Shown here piece after piece: positions 53,105 to 63,498 of a DNA stretch of 64,000 bases. Numbering within the stretch: position 1 is the stretch's first letter; each line of letters opens with the position of its first letter. Origin of the DNA: Rikenellaceae bacterium (GTDB lineage Bacteria; Bacteroidota; Bacteroidia; Bacteroidales; Rikenellaceae). The DNA is taken from assembly GCA_020860245.1 (NCBI GenBank), contig JAJBUQ010000008.1, positions 20,909 through 84,908 on the forward strand, in the 5' to 3' direction. The position numbers and the translations under genes were made by a program. The notes below the pieces were generated by a model. It saw only the letters and a list, made by a program, of their open reading frames with translations, had not been told where the DNA came from and did not search any database.

Positions 53105-54340
53105 TCAGGCAGATTTAGCTTTAGGTTTCGCTAATTTCCGTTTTTTACTTTCTTTCATAGCAATATCCAATTCTCTACTGAAATCGCTGAATACATTCAT
53201 ATAATTGATAAATGCTTCATACGGAGTGTCGTAAGGATTAAAATAACTATGAACATCTCCATCGGAGAACCATTTCGTAGCCATATAATAAAAATGGTCC
53301 GAAGTCTGAAGAAAATCCCAAACATGGTTATAATCGGGATCGTTCAGTTTCTTGACTTTATCACGGATAGAGTATATATTCCGGAACGCTTCGTCCTGAA
53401 GTTCATTGCCGAGCCACGCGGTGATATCTCTCTCTTCATCCGCCCATGAAAACGGATAGGGTGAATGCAATACGGCGACTGGTTGATATTTGGCGATTAT
53501 CTCTTTAGGGGTTCCGAATTCCAATTTTTTTGTAGACAGCGCGCAGGCAGGGAAATGTTCGAAAAAATCGAAGATTCCAGTGTCCGCCCATTGATGTTCA
53601 CCGAATGTCTCGTAATCCATGAAGAGATTTATCACTTCTCCCGGAATTTCATCATTTGCAAGCCACGCCACGTATTTATCGACAGTAAGCGGCCAACAAT
53701 CCCACCCACGGTCTGAAAAACGGAATGCGATATCGTCGCTGAGTTTAAAGTTGCGGAGAAGCAGCTTGAGCCTCGGATTAATGGCATTGGCATAAACAAA
53801 ATCCGGACTCTTCCATCCGAGAATATGTTTGGCACCCTCCGCTAACATAGCTTTGAACCCCATATCTGCAACCATCTCTCCTATCTCGTCAGAATAAATA
53901 AGTTCCGTATTACGGAAAGTAACGGGCTTTTGTCCGAACTCTTCTTTTATGAGGGCTACGTGACGCTTAACTTGATCCCTAAACTCGTCCTTATCGACAA
54001 GAGACGACAAAGAGTGAGAGTAGGTTTCAGCGAGAAATTCTACATTTCCCGTATCGGCAAGCTTTTTAAAGCTCTTCAGCACCTCAGGAGCAAATTCCCG
54101 GAACTGTTCGATAGCCATGCCAGAGATAGAGAAACTTACCTTAAAATCCTTACCATGTTTCCGGATGAGTTTAAGTAAAAGAGAATTCATGGGGAAATAG
54201 CATCGTTCGGCAACTTTTTTCATTATTGAACGGTTGGCAAAATCATCCAGATAATAATGATCTTTACCCATATTGAAGAAACGATATTTTTTCAACCGAA
54301 ACGGTTGGTGTACCTGAAAATAGAGACAGATGGTCTTCAT
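53105..54340 (-). CDS. GH57 family alpha-amylase/glucanotransferase-type enzyme
   Basis: A 411-residue family 57 glycoside hydrolase, a retaining enzyme acting on alpha-1,4 or alpha-1,6 glucans. It starts ICLYFQVHQPFR with the family HQP motif (11-13). The nucleophile is Glu146 in TFRNTELIYSD and the acid/base is Asp242 in FMDYETFGEHQW. There is no signal peptide, so it is cytoplasmic and fits intracellular glycogen handling. The C-terminal tail is Lys-rich. It is the last gene of the debranching-GT4-GH57 run. Amylase, branching and 4-alpha-glucanotransferase activities all occur in GH57 and cannot be told apart here. Confidence 0.9.
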   Translation of the reverse strand: MKTICLYFQVHQPFRLKKYRFFNMGKDHYYLDDFANRSIMKKVAERCYFPMNSLLLKLIRKHGKDFKVSFSISGMAIEQFREFAPEVLKSFKKLADTGNVEFLAETYSHSLSSLVDKDEFRDQVKRHVALIKEEFGQKPVTFRNTELIYSDEIGEMVADMGFKAMLAEGAKHILGWKSPDFVYANAINPRLKLLLRNFKLSDDIAFRFSDRGWDCWPLTVDKYVAWLANDEIPGEVINLFMDYETFGEHQWADTGIFDFFEHFPACALSTKKLEFGTPKEIIAKYQPVAVLHSPYPFSWADEERDITAWLGNELQDEAFRNIYSIRDKVKKLNDPDYNHVWDFLQTSDHFYYMATKWFSDGDVHSYFNPYDTPYEAFINYMNVFSDFSRELDIAMKESKKRKLAKPKAKSA

Positions 54341-54406
54341 ATCTTTATATTTTTGTATTATAACTTATTAGCTTACTTTATTACTATCCGGTGCATAAAG
54401 ATTCTG

Positions 54407-55696
54407 TTATTTGGGAATTAAGGATCTGTATATGCCGGCAACTTTACCGGCTGAATTATCCCATTTTAGGCTGTCCACCTCTTCCTGCCCTTTACGTTTG
54501 AACATTTTGGATAAAGCGGGATATGTAATAAGCCCGTATATGGCATCAGCCATGGCATCCACGTCCCAATAATTTACTTTCACGGCATACTTCAATACCT
54601 CTGCTACTCCGGACTGTTTCGATATTATAACCGGCACATTCGACCGCATCGCTTCCAGCGGTGAGATTCCGAATGGTTCCGATACGGACGGCATAATATA
54701 TACGTCGCTGAGCGAGAACATCCTTTGGACCTCGTCCCCTTTGAGAAATCCTGTGAAATGGAACCTGTCCGCAATACCCAATTTGGCAACCCGTCTTATA
54801 ACATGGTTCATCATATCTCCGCTTCCAGCCATTACAAACCGCACATTAGGTACTCTTTTTATAACTTTTGCCGCCGCCTCCACAAAATAGTCCGGCCCTT
54901 TCTGATAGGTTATACGTCCCAGGAACGTCACTATTTTGTCATCGAGCCCCCTTTGATCCTCTTTAGTCTCCGTAGCCTTGAACATAACGGCGTTATGTAC
55001 AGTAAGGACCTTCCCGGGTGAAATTCCGTACTTTTCGATAACGATTTTACGCGTCAGATTGCTTACGGCTATTACCCTGTCGGCTTCCGCCATTCCGGCA
55101 CGTTCTATATCGTAGACCTGCTGATTGACATTCTCTCCACTACGGTCGAATTCCGTCGCGTGCATGTGTACGACGAGAGGTTTGCCGGATATCTTCTTAG
55201 CCGCAATTCCCGCGTAATAGGTGAGCCAGTCATGGGCATGTATCACATCGAACTCTCCTTCGAGATTTTTTGCGACCTGCGCGGCCACCATGGCATACCG
55301 CGCCACTTCTTCCATAAGATTCGTGCCGTATTTTCCGGAGAACGTATATTTATCCTTCCATACACTCCTCCACGAGACTTCCCCCACTTTTCTTTCGGAC
55401 GATGAATAAGTTGCGAATTCCTCCGGTGAAACATAAGGAATAAGGTTCGAATTTATGTGTATGAATGTTAGCTTATCCCAAAAACTTTCACTGAAATCTT
55501 CCCCGTAAGGAGTCTCTACCTCGCTCGCATTCAGAACCTTGATAAATCTTTGGTCTTCATCGCCATAAGCTCTCGGAACAACAAATTTGACGTCGACATC
55601 GTGTTTGGCGAGTCCGCGGGTCAGACCATAACATGCCGTACCCAAACCTCCGGCGATATGCGGTGGGAATTCCCATCCGAACATTAAAACCCTCAT
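54407..55696 (-). CDS. GT4/GT5-type glycosyltransferase, probable glucan synthase
   Basis: A 429-residue GT-B retaining glycosyltransferase. It starts VLMFGWEFPPHIAGGLGTAC, has HAHDWLTYYAGIAAKKISGK, the catalytic VVHMHATEFDRSG and the donor-site region FLGRITYQKGPDYFVEAAAK. SVSEPFGISPLEAMRSNVPV carries the ExxxxxxE motif. The start resembles glycogen synthases, and the position between the debranching enzyme and GH57 supports a role in making alpha-glucan. Strictly it could be any GT4 enzyme. It begins two bases after the debranching gene stop, so coupling is tight. Confidence 0.85.
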   Translation of the reverse strand: MRVLMFGWEFPPHIAGGLGTACYGLTRGLAKHDVDVKFVVPRAYGDEDQRFIKVLNASEVETPYGEDFSESFWDKLTFIHINSNLIPYVSPEEFATYSSSERKVGEVSWRSVWKDKYTFSGKYGTNLMEEVARYAMVAAQVAKNLEGEFDVIHAHDWLTYYAGIAAKKISGKPLVVHMHATEFDRSGENVNQQVYDIERAGMAEADRVIAVSNLTRKIVIEKYGISPGKVLTVHNAVMFKATETKEDQRGLDDKIVTFLGRITYQKGPDYFVEAAAKVIKRVPNVRFVMAGSGDMMNHVIRRVAKLGIADRFHFTGFLKGDEVQRMFSLSDVYIMPSVSEPFGISPLEAMRSNVPVIISKQSGVAEVLKYAVKVNYWDVDAMADAIYGLITYPALSKMFKRKGQEEVDSLKWDNSAGKVAGIYRSLIPK

Positions 55697-55698
55697 AA

Positions 55699-57645
55699 TT
55701 ATTTTCGTTTTTTCATTTTTTCATACCGTTCAATCATCTGATTTATTCTAAGCACCGCTCCTACGCTCCACGCCTGCGATATGGCGCCACACGGACGATG
55801 TGGCGGGTCGCCGTCATATATTTCCGCTATCGACCCTACTCCGTATTCTGTTATGTCTTCTTCAAAATTGCTGAGTATCTCTTTTGCTTCTGCCAAGTAG
55901 CCCTTACCATACAGATCGAACTTCGCTTTGACAAAATGTTCCAGAAGCCATACCCATACTGTACCCTGATGGTAGGCTCTGTCCCTTGTCGGCTGGTCTC
56001 CTTCATAATGTCCCTTGTACAGCGGATTGTTAGGAGATAACGTTCTGAGTCCTTTGGGTGTGAGAAGATATTTTTTCACTATGAGCAAAACTTTTTGTAT
56101 TTGCTCTTCCGTAAGCATAGTATGCGGCATCGAACACGCGATAACCTGATTAGGGCGTATAAAATTATTCTGGAATCCCTCTCCGACATAATCGGCAAGA
56201 TATCCGTTACCCTCGTTCCAAAACAGTTCGAGGAATGATTTCTTTATTAATGCGGGAACGTCTTTCCATTCTTCCAAAAATTCGCTGTCCTTAAATTTTT
56301 TAGCGAGTTCCAGAGTATAGCATACCGCGTTATACCACAATGCGTTAATCTCTACCTGATATCCGTCGCGGCCGGTAACCGGAACCCCGTCGACCACGGC
56401 ATCCATCCATGTGAACGCATATCCGGGTTTTGAAGCCCATACAAGCATATTTTCTTTTACTTCTATCGCACCGTCGTTAATACCTTTGCGGAACGACTTA
56501 AGAACATCTTTCATCTTACCGGAATAATTACTCCATATTTCTTCTTTTCCAATATGTTTCTCCAATTCCTGCAGAGTCCAAAAGAACCATAGCGGTGCAT
56601 CGACCGAATTGTAAGCGTTTCCGATGTTAGGAAACAATCCGTCTTTCATTTCGCTTACCATGGTATCGACCACATCCTTGCAACTTTTTACGTCTCCCTG
56701 GGTAAGAGTTATTCCGGGAAGGGAGATGAAAGTATCCCGTCCCCATCTACCGAACCACGGGTAACCGGCAACGACTTCGGCTTTTTCACCGCGTCTCACG
56801 ACGAACTGGCGTGCAGAATGTCGGAGGCACGGAAGAAATTCCGTTTTTTCCGATCTTTTTGCAAGCTCGGTCTCAAACAGGGAATTGAGTTCGTCAGGAT
56901 TCGATTCGGAAGTCGAACCTGAGAATATCACGCTTTCACCCTTTTTTATAGGAACTTCGAAGAATCCTGTCGTATAGAGATCCTCCTTATACGGATATCC
57001 GCGGCTTTGCTCTTCAAGGTATTCAAAATCATAGTACCAATCGGGACCGACAACAAATTCGTTAGGCACATTCATCTGGAGCCAGAGCCATGGATAGTTT
57101 TCGTATAAACGGTTCTTAACTCCGTTATTCACAGGATACGAATGACCGTCGGCATATACATTGGCTTTACTGAGCGTATGTACGCCTCTAAATGCCAGGA
57201 ATGGGCGCAGACGCAGCGTGGTATCGGATTTTGCCTCCAAGAGGGTATATCTTATCAGAAGCTGTTCGCGCGTATGGAGCCATAACATTTCCTTCTTAAG
57301 TATCACTCCTCCCACTCGATAAGTTATGGTAGTCGTGGGATTGAAGTTAAAATCTATTATATATTTATGTCCTCTGGGCTCATATATCCCCGGGAATCTG
57401 TGAATTCCGAGATTAAATGGTTTCCCATGCTGTATTACGGTTTCATCGAGAGAAGAGAGCAAAACAAAATTCTCGTTGCCGAACTCCTCCACAGGACATA
57501 TCATGAGTCCGTGATATTTTCTGGTGTTACAACATACGATAGTTGTACTCATGTAGCCCCCCGCACGGTTGGTGCTCAAGACTTCTCTCTGCAAAGAATA
57601 TTCCAGATTACCCAGCTCTTTTTTATCAAAACGTATTATAGACAT
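55699..57645 (-). CDS. Glycogen debranching enzyme (amylo-alpha-1,6-glucosidase)
   Basis: A 648-residue protein with the bacterial GDE N-terminal domain (about 1-230, LSTNRAGGYMSTTIVCCNTR, KYHGLMICPV) and an (alpha/alpha)6 barrel of the amylo-alpha-1,6-glucosidase type (about 280-640). The barrel includes AGYPWFGRWGRDTFISLPGI with a catalytic acid, and RPNQVIACSMPHTML. It removes alpha-1,6 branch stubs from glycogen in the cytoplasm. It is the first gene of the three-gene run after the GT3-GT35 terminator; no exact TAnnTTTG was found upstream. Confidence 0.92.
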   Translation of the reverse strand: MSIIRFDKKELGNLEYSLQREVLSTNRAGGYMSTTIVCCNTRKYHGLMICPVEEFGNENFVLLSSLDETVIQHGKPFNLGIHRFPGIYEPRGHKYIIDFNFNPTTTITYRVGGVILKKEMLWLHTREQLLIRYTLLEAKSDTTLRLRPFLAFRGVHTLSKANVYADGHSYPVNNGVKNRLYENYPWLWLQMNVPNEFVVGPDWYYDFEYLEEQSRGYPYKEDLYTTGFFEVPIKKGESVIFSGSTSESNPDELNSLFETELAKRSEKTEFLPCLRHSARQFVVRRGEKAEVVAGYPWFGRWGRDTFISLPGITLTQGDVKSCKDVVDTMVSEMKDGLFPNIGNAYNSVDAPLWFFWTLQELEKHIGKEEIWSNYSGKMKDVLKSFRKGINDGAIEVKENMLVWASKPGYAFTWMDAVVDGVPVTGRDGYQVEINALWYNAVCYTLELAKKFKDSEFLEEWKDVPALIKKSFLELFWNEGNGYLADYVGEGFQNNFIRPNQVIACSMPHTMLTEEQIQKVLLIVKKYLLTPKGLRTLSPNNPLYKGHYEGDQPTRDRAYHQGTVWVWLLEHFVKAKFDLYGKGYLAEAKEILSNFEEDITEYGVGSIAEIYDGDPPHRPCGAISQAWSVGAVLRINQMIERYEKMKKRK

Positions 57646-58011
57646 AAGTGATTTTTTTAACTCTTGATTTTACTTTTTAAATTTAATGCGTAAGCTTATT
57701 TATTTTATATTAAAATACAATTCAATGATTGTACCTTCTTTCTTTGCGAAATTTAATAAAATCGGAGGAAAAAAGCAAGGGCAAACAAGAATTTTACATT
57801 ATTTTACGATATATTAACATCGGATTAAACATTAAAGAACGGTTACAAGACGTAATTCACACAATATATTTCTATAAAAAACGAGAATCGGAACCATATC
57901 TAACACTTTACCGTCTATATTAACGAAATACACTATTTTCGATCCGAAAAAAAGACATAAAAAAGGGAACGGCATTCCAGCCGTTTCCTTCAATAATTTT
58001 TCAGAATACTT
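57646..58011. other. 366-base AT-rich gap with no gene
   Basis: This gap separates the GT3-GT35 gene from the debranching gene. It holds the terminator at 57963-57990 and otherwise AT-rich sequence. A 64-codon plus-strand frame here has no protein-like features. One near match to a minus-strand -7 element (TAAATTTC, one base off) lies near 57755. Nothing else was recognised. Confidence 0.6.
57963..57990 (-). terminator. Terminator of the GT3-GT35 gene
   Basis: Eleven-base arms (57963-57973 and 57980-57990) pair with one mismatch, and on the minus strand the hairpin is followed by TTTTTTATG. It lies 22 bases past the stop. Confidence 0.75.
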
Positions 58012-61000
58012 TTATACCCATTTAACAAGGGCAAAGTCCATCCGGTGTGGAAGTTTAGGATTCTTTGCAAAGATCCTTATCGCCACATCATAGGTCCCTG
58101 CCTCTTTTAAAGGAGAGTTTATCGAGTATTTTATCTCCGATCCGTTGACTTCCCTGATCTGGAATTCGGTTTTCGAGACCACCTTCACCTTGCCGTCCGT
58201 GATCTGGTCAGCAATGATAAGCTCCACTCCGATATCTTCCGGGGATAATCCATCGACATCTACTGTTACGGAAACGGAATGCTCGCTGTTGGTTTTAAAG
58301 ACAGACCTGCTAATATCGAAGTGCTCCACATCGATAACGAGGACATTATCCCAAGCCTTGCTGACTTTGCGCTTCCATGAGGCTATCTCGCAAGCCATGG
58401 CGAAATTATCCGCCTTCATTTTCTGAGTACGGTCGTAGAGTTTACTATAAAAGCGGTCTTCATAATCGCAAAGCATCCTCCGCGTTGTGAAGTTCGAGGC
58501 GATGTCGGCGATACATTTCTTCACTGACTGCATCCAGTCGTGAGGAATATTATCGCTGGTGCGGTTATAATATTTAGGAGCGATCTCTTCTTCAATGATG
58601 TTATAAATCATTTCGGCATCCATTTCATCCTGATATTTCTGGTCATAGAAGGTCCGTTCCATCGGCAGAGCCCATCCCGCGCCTTCTTTATAACCTTCAA
58701 CCCACCATCCGTCGAGAACACTGAAGTGCATTACACCATTCATTACGGCCTTCTCGCCGCTGGTTCCGGATGCTTCGAGCGGACGCGTCGGAGTATTCAG
58801 CCATATATCCACTCCCTGAACCATTCTATGCGCAAGATCCATATCATAATTTTGCAGGAATATTATTTTCCCGGAGAACTGCGGAAGAGACGACACTTCT
58901 ACGATCCTCTTTATAAGATCCTGCCCCGGTTTGTCATTAGGATGCGCCTTGCCCGCAAACAGGAACTGCACCGGTCTATCCGGATTATTTACTATCCGCG
59001 AGAGTCTGTCGAGATTAGTGAACAACAGATGCGCTCTCTTATAAGTAGCGAATCTTCTGGCAAATCCGATTGTAAGAACATCGGATTTTAAGGAATCCTT
59101 GATCTTTACCATCTGGGTCGGCGAATCGAATCTGAATTGCTTCGGATCCGATAAACGTCTTTTCACCATTTTTATCAGCTTATCCTTGAGAAGAAGACGT
59201 GCGTTCCAAAGTTCCTTATCGTCTACTTCGTATATCTTCTGCCATTGATCCGGACGGTATTTATAGTTCTCGAAATCCTTACCGAACGCTTTATTGTATA
59301 TTCTCCTCAGGTTGAATGCAGCCCACGAGGGGAAGTGCACACCGTTCGTAACATAGCCGATATGAAGTTCGTCTCGGAAATATCCGGGCCACATATTACC
59401 CAAAATATCCTTGCTGACTTCCCCGTGCAGCCAGCTTACGCCGTTAACTTCCTGCGACAGATTGCAGGCCAGCACGCTCATGGAGAATTTTTCATTAGGA
59501 TCGTACGGATTGGTTTTCCCGAGATTTATAAACTGCTCCCATGTTATATCCAATTTATCCGGATAATGTGATATATACTGCCTTATCATCGACTCAGGGA
59601 AGGCATCGTGTCCGGCAGGAACCGGAGTATGGGTCGTGAAGAGCGAAGAAGATCTTACGACCTCGAGCGCTTCGCTGAACGATAGTTTATATTTAGTTAT
59701 ATGGTTATGGATTCTTTCGATACCGATGAACGCAGCGTGCCCTTCATTGCAATGATAAACATCGCCTGAGATTCCGAGTTCATTCAGTGCACGGATACCT
59801 CCGATTCCGAGAAGCAGCTCCTGTTTCAAGCGGTTTTCCCAATCTCCGCCATATAAATGGTAAGTAATAGACCTATCCTCGTTAAGATTCAGGTCATGAT
59901 CTGTATCGAGCAGATAGAGCTCCGTACGGCCCACATCGCAACGCCATATTCTCGCGGTCAGCGTACGTCCGGGGAACGCTATTTTAACCGATTTCCAATT
60001 ACCCATCTCGTTGCGAACAGGACTGATCGGAAGTTTTTGGAAGTTTTGCTCCTCGTAGCTCGCCTCCTGATTACCGGTAGCAGAGAGTTTCTGTGTAAAA
60101 TAACCGTATCTGTACAGCAGCCCTACTGCAACCATAGGGATATTTTTATCGCTGGCTTCTTTCAGGTAGTCGCCAGCAAGGATGCCGAGACCTCCGGAGT
60201 AAATTTTCAAGGAACTATGCAGACCGTACTCCATACTGAAGTACGAGATTTTAGGCCCCTTCGCTTTGACTTTCTCAGACATGTAATCTTTGAAAGATTT
60301 ATATACCGAATTCATCTTATCGAGGAATACGGGATCGTTCTGTATCTCCTGATATCTGGAATAGCTCAGTCTATCGAGCATTTGAATCGGATTACGGTCG
60401 CACTCTATCCAAAGATCCTCATCTATGTATTTAAAGAGTTCACGGGCATCTATATTCCACGACCACCAAAGATTTTTCGAGAGTTCTTCGAGAGGCTGGA
60501 GCACAGACGGCATCTCCCTCTCCACCATAAGCCTTACCCAGCTCGGTTGAGTACGCTCCAACTGCTGTTTTACGAAATTGATCTGCTCTTCCTTATTACC
60601 TCCGTCGATAACAACCCTGTTAGTACGGTACGATACGCTCTCAAGCGCCTTAGCATAAGCGACTGAATAAAATTCAATCAGATTTTTCCAAAGTGCTGTC
60701 TCCGATACCACATAAGCGGATTTACGGCGGTTGCGGTAATTAGGGACGGACATTACGGAATAGTCATATATGGAATCTGCTATCTGAGCGACCACATCGT
60801 TATCGTTCGTATCTGTACGGCTTATAACCTTAACCCCTGTATGATCGTCTATATCGTTCGCTACCCACAAACCGAATCCGGCGAGAGTGGTGGTTATCGT
60901 GGGTACCGAGAACGCTACGCTCTCCAACGGCGTATATCCCCACGGTTCGTAGTAAGACGCAAAGACCGAGATATCGGCGCCTATCAGCAGTTCGTAATAG

Positions 61001-62262
61001 TGCTTATTGAAGATTCCGTCGTCTCCGTTGAGATATGACGGGACAAACAGCACCTGAACCTTGCTGTCAGGATCCGTAAGTTTAGTATCGCTTATAGCTT
61101 TAATTACCGGATCGTTATTCGGTTCCCACAGATAATGTGTAAGATTTCTATTTTGAGAGCGGTCTATATGAGTTTCTCCGTTCTCCATATAAGCCTGCAA
61201 ATCTTTCCGCGGACCCGAGATTCCGGCAGGAACAGCTATTACCGCGAGTATCTCTCTATCGAGATCATTCCTGTCGGCAAGCATTTTAAGGGAATCTATG
61301 AAGACGTCGAGCCCTTTGTTTTTGTACTCGTATCTTCCGCTTGTTATAGCTATTAACGGTTCCTGCTCATATTTTTTCCCAAGGCACGCCTCCGCGACTT
61401 TTATGATAGTATCGCGCCCCTCTTTGCGTTTAGTATCGAATTCCGCCCCTTTCCAGACAATGTCGTCTTCGAATCCGTTAGGGGTGACGACATCGACTTC
61501 GTTTCCGAGAAGAAATTTACACTCTCTCGCCGTAAGGTCGCTCACCGTTGCAAAACAATCGAGATTGGCAGCAGCCTTTTTTTCGATGGAATGTTTAGCA
61601 GTGACTCCGAACTGGCGTGCGAGTTCGTCCGCATTGAAACGTTCGAGATTTTCATACAAATGCAGACCGTTGCCTGCGATACAACGCCCCATAACTGTCG
61701 CATGGGTAGTGAAGACGTTAGCCACGTAAGGAGAGTGTTTTTTTAAATATAGTCCTCCGCTGGCCGTCATCCACTCGTGGAAATGAGCGGCGATTCTGTC
61801 TGTCGATTTGCAGAAAGTCTCCACATAACTGGCGATAACTTTTCCCGCGGCATATCCGAACATTACAGGGTCCAAATAATCCCACTGTCCGCTTATGGAA
61901 TCGACTTCGTAAGTTTCCCACAGTTCCTTCAATATTTCGTTCTGTCTGCTGAACAGCGAACTGAAGTCCACGAGTATCGCTATCGGGCTCCCTTTGACTT
62001 TCCAACGCCCCACTTTTATTCTTATACCCTGATTATATACGGAATCGTGCCATGCGCTAAGCATATTCGGATCCTCTTCGAACTCAGGGTTCGGTATGTC
62101 CCTCATCAAGTCCGGACCGATAAGTATGTAGCGGTTCTGCAACTGTTCCTCCACTGTCATGGCTTTAGTCGCAATAACGGTATGGATTCCTCCAACCTTA
62201 TTGCACACCTCCCAGCTTACTTCAAACAAATAGTCCAATGACAATTCCTTATTCTTTTCCAT
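58012..62262 (-). CDS. Glycogen synthase (GT3) - alpha-glucan phosphorylase (GT35) fusion
   Basis: One 1416-residue cytoplasmic chain joins two opposed enzymes. Residues 1 to about 550 are a eukaryote-like GT3 glycogen synthase (LFEVSWEVCNKVGGIHTVIA, HFHEWMTASGGLYLKK, YYEPWGYTPLESVAFSVPT). From about 585 comes the phosphorylase N-cap (ELSKNLWWSWNIDARELFKY), then the GT35 catalytic domain with GGLGILAGDYLKEASD, VYHCNEGHAAF and the PLP lysine in EASGTSGEKAVMNGV. A beta-rich C-terminal domain closes the chain. There is no frameshift at the junction. It is the first gene of the glycogen region with a promoter at 62313-62320 and its own terminator. Single-chain fusions of this kind are, I believe, known in Bacteroidota. 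Confidence 0.92.
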   Translation of the reverse strand: MEKNKELSLDYLFEVSWEVCNKVGGIHTVIATKAMTVEEQLQNRYILIGPDLMRDIPNPEFEEDPNMLSAWHDSVYNQGIRIKVGRWKVKGSPIAILVDFSSLFSRQNEILKELWETYEVDSISGQWDYLDPVMFGYAAGKVIASYVETFCKSTDRIAAHFHEWMTASGGLYLKKHSPYVANVFTTHATVMGRCIAGNGLHLYENLERFNADELARQFGVTAKHSIEKKAAANLDCFATVSDLTARECKFLLGNEVDVVTPNGFEDDIVWKGAEFDTKRKEGRDTIIKVAEACLGKKYEQEPLIAITSGRYEYKNKGLDVFIDSLKMLADRNDLDREILAVIAVPAGISGPRKDLQAYMENGETHIDRSQNRNLTHYLWEPNNDPVIKAISDTKLTDPDSKVQVLFVPSYLNGDDGIFNKHYYELLIGADISVFASYYEPWGYTPLESVAFSVPTITTTLAGFGLWVANDIDDHTGVKVISRTDTNDNDVVAQIADSIYDYSVMSVPNYRNRRKSAYVVSETALWKNLIEFYSVAYAKALESVSYRTNRVVIDGGNKEEQINFVKQQLERTQPSWVRLMVEREMPSVLQPLEELSKNLWWSWNIDARELFKYIDEDLWIECDRNPIQMLDRLSYSRYQEIQNDPVFLDKMNSVYKSFKDYMSEKVKAKGPKISYFSMEYGLHSSLKIYSGGLGILAGDYLKEASDKNIPMVAVGLLYRYGYFTQKLSATGNQEASYEEQNFQKLPISPVRNEMGNWKSVKIAFPGRTLTARIWRCDVGRTELYLLDTDHDLNLNEDRSITYHLYGGDWENRLKQELLLGIGGIRALNELGISGDVYHCNEGHAAFIGIERIHNHITKYKLSFSEALEVVRSSSLFTTHTPVPAGHDAFPESMIRQYISHYPDKLDITWEQFINLGKTNPYDPNEKFSMSVLACNLSQEVNGVSWLHGEVSKDILGNMWPGYFRDELHIGYVTNGVHFPSWAAFNLRRIYNKAFGKDFENYKYRPDQWQKIYEVDDKELWNARLLLKDKLIKMVKRRLSDPKQFRFDSPTQMVKIKDSLKSDVLTIGFARRFATYKRAHLLFTNLDRLSRIVNNPDRPVQFLFAGKAHPNDKPGQDLIKRIVEVSSLPQFSGKIIFLQNYDMDLAHRMVQGVDIWLNTPTRPLEASGTSGEKAVMNGVMHFSVLDGWWVEGYKEGAGWALPMERTFYDQKYQDEMDAEMIYNIIEEEIAPKYYNRTSDNIPHDWMQSVKKCIADIASNFTTRRMLCDYEDRFYSKLYDRTQKMKADNFAMACEIASWKRKVSKAWDNVLVIDVEHFDISRSVFKTNSEHSVSVTVDVDGLSPEDIGVELIIADQITDGKVKVVSKTEFQIREVNGSEIKYSINSPLKEAGTYDVAIRIFAKNPKLPHRMDFALVKWV

Positions 62263-62312
62263 GAAGATTTAATATTTTAATTATTGTCTTATTTTCAATA
62301 CCAAAGAATTTC

Positions 62313-62320
62313 AAAGCTAA
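62313..62320 (-). promoter_or_regulatory. Bacteroidota -7 element for the GT3-GT35 gene
   Basis: The minus strand reads TAGCTTTG, 51 bases upstream of the ATG. Confidence 0.6.
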
Positions 62321-62365
62321 TGTTTTTTACCGAGAAATTCAAGGATTTACCAATAAAAGACCATG

Positions 62366-63493
62366 TTATACAATGAAAAACTCAGATATTATCCGGTCCG
62401 AGAGGAGAAAATTTTCAGGCATAATAACGAAATTGCGGTGTCTGCGTACCATTACCCCTTCAATGTTAAGTTTATTAAAAATTTTCATGAACTGCTCTGC
62501 TTTGTCTCTTCCGAATTTTTCTTCGAGCAGATCAATATTGACTCCGTCGGCAGTACGAAGCGAGGTCATAACAAATTCATTATACAGATCGTCCTGAGAC
62601 AGACGTTCCGTTTCGAAATAACTTCCTGAACAGAAATTATTCAGATAGACATTATTACTTGCGATATTCCATCTCCGCTCGTTTACCCCGTCGAAGGAGT
62701 GAGCGGACGGACCTATACCCATATAAGCCTCTCCCTTCCAGTAATTGGAATTGTGTACAGCACGCATACCTTGATGTGCGAAGTTCGAGACTTCATAGTG
62801 CTCGTAACCGAACTCCGAAGCCACTCGTTCCAACATACGATATTGTGCGACACTATCCTCTTCCGGGGCTGAAGGCATCGTCCCCTTCTTTCGTCTCTTT
62901 CCGAATATTGTCCGATCCTCTATGGACAGATGATATGCGGACAGATGGGGAACATCCAGTTCGGCGAACATACGGAGATTAAGCTCCCATTCGTCCTTGG
63001 TCATTCCGGGAATACCGTATATGAGGTCGATATTTATGTTTCCGAATCCGTATTTTTTCGCGGTAATAACGCTGTCACAGGCAGTTTTGCCATTATGCCT
63101 GCGATTGAAGAACTTAAGGTGGCGGTCATGGAAGGATTGTACTCCGATGCTGAGGCGGTTCACGGCAGTATTACTCAATTCACCCAGATAATCCCCGGTC
63201 AAATCCTCGGGATTTGCCTCGAGGGTGATCTCGGTGAATTCCGGATTTCCGTAAACTTCATTTACCGCATCGATAATTGTCTGAATCTCTGCCGGGGAAT
63301 AAACGGTGGGCGTACCCCCTCCAAAATAAAGAGTCTCGATTCGATGCGCTTCGAGATAATCCGCACGGTGACGCAGTTCGTATTGAATAGCGTCGAGCAT
63401 CTCTCTTTTACGTTTTTCTGAAACGGTAAAATAAAAGTCACAATAATTGCATAACTGTTTACAGAACGGAATATGTATATAAATACCGGCCAA
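62366..63493 (-). CDS. hemW: Radical SAM protein HemW
   Basis: A 375-residue radical SAM protein of the HemW (HemN-like) group. The Fe-S cluster motif is CKQLCNYC with cysteines 11, 15 and 18 in IYIHIPFCKQLCNYCDFYF. Downstream are YFGGGTPTVYSP, NRLSIGVQSFHDRHLKFFNR and INIDLIYGIPGMT, typical of the family. The extra N-terminal residues that HemN needs for coproporphyrinogen oxidase activity are absent, which places it with HemW heme chaperones. It diverges from the VanZ-like gene by 30 bases. Confidence 0.92.
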   Translation of the reverse strand: MAGIYIHIPFCKQLCNYCDFYFTVSEKRKREMLDAIQYELRHRADYLEAHRIETLYFGGGTPTVYSPAEIQTIIDAVNEVYGNPEFTEITLEANPEDLTGDYLGELSNTAVNRLSIGVQSFHDRHLKFFNRRHNGKTACDSVITAKKYGFGNINIDLIYGIPGMTKDEWELNLRMFAELDVPHLSAYHLSIEDRTIFGKRRKKGTMPSAPEEDSVAQYRMLERVASEFGYEHYEVSNFAHQGMRAVHNSNYWKGEAYMGIGPSAHSFDGVNERRWNIASNNVYLNNFCSGSYFETERLSQDDLYNEFVMTSLRTADGVNIDLLEEKFGRDKAEQFMKIFNKLNIEGVMVRRHRNFVIMPENFLLSDRIISEFFIV

Positions 63494-63498
63494 TTTCT

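Noticed and set aside
57729..57923. 64-codon plus-strand frame between glycogen genes
   Set aside because: Low-complexity AT-rich composition, no convincing start or ribosome site, no recognisable domain.
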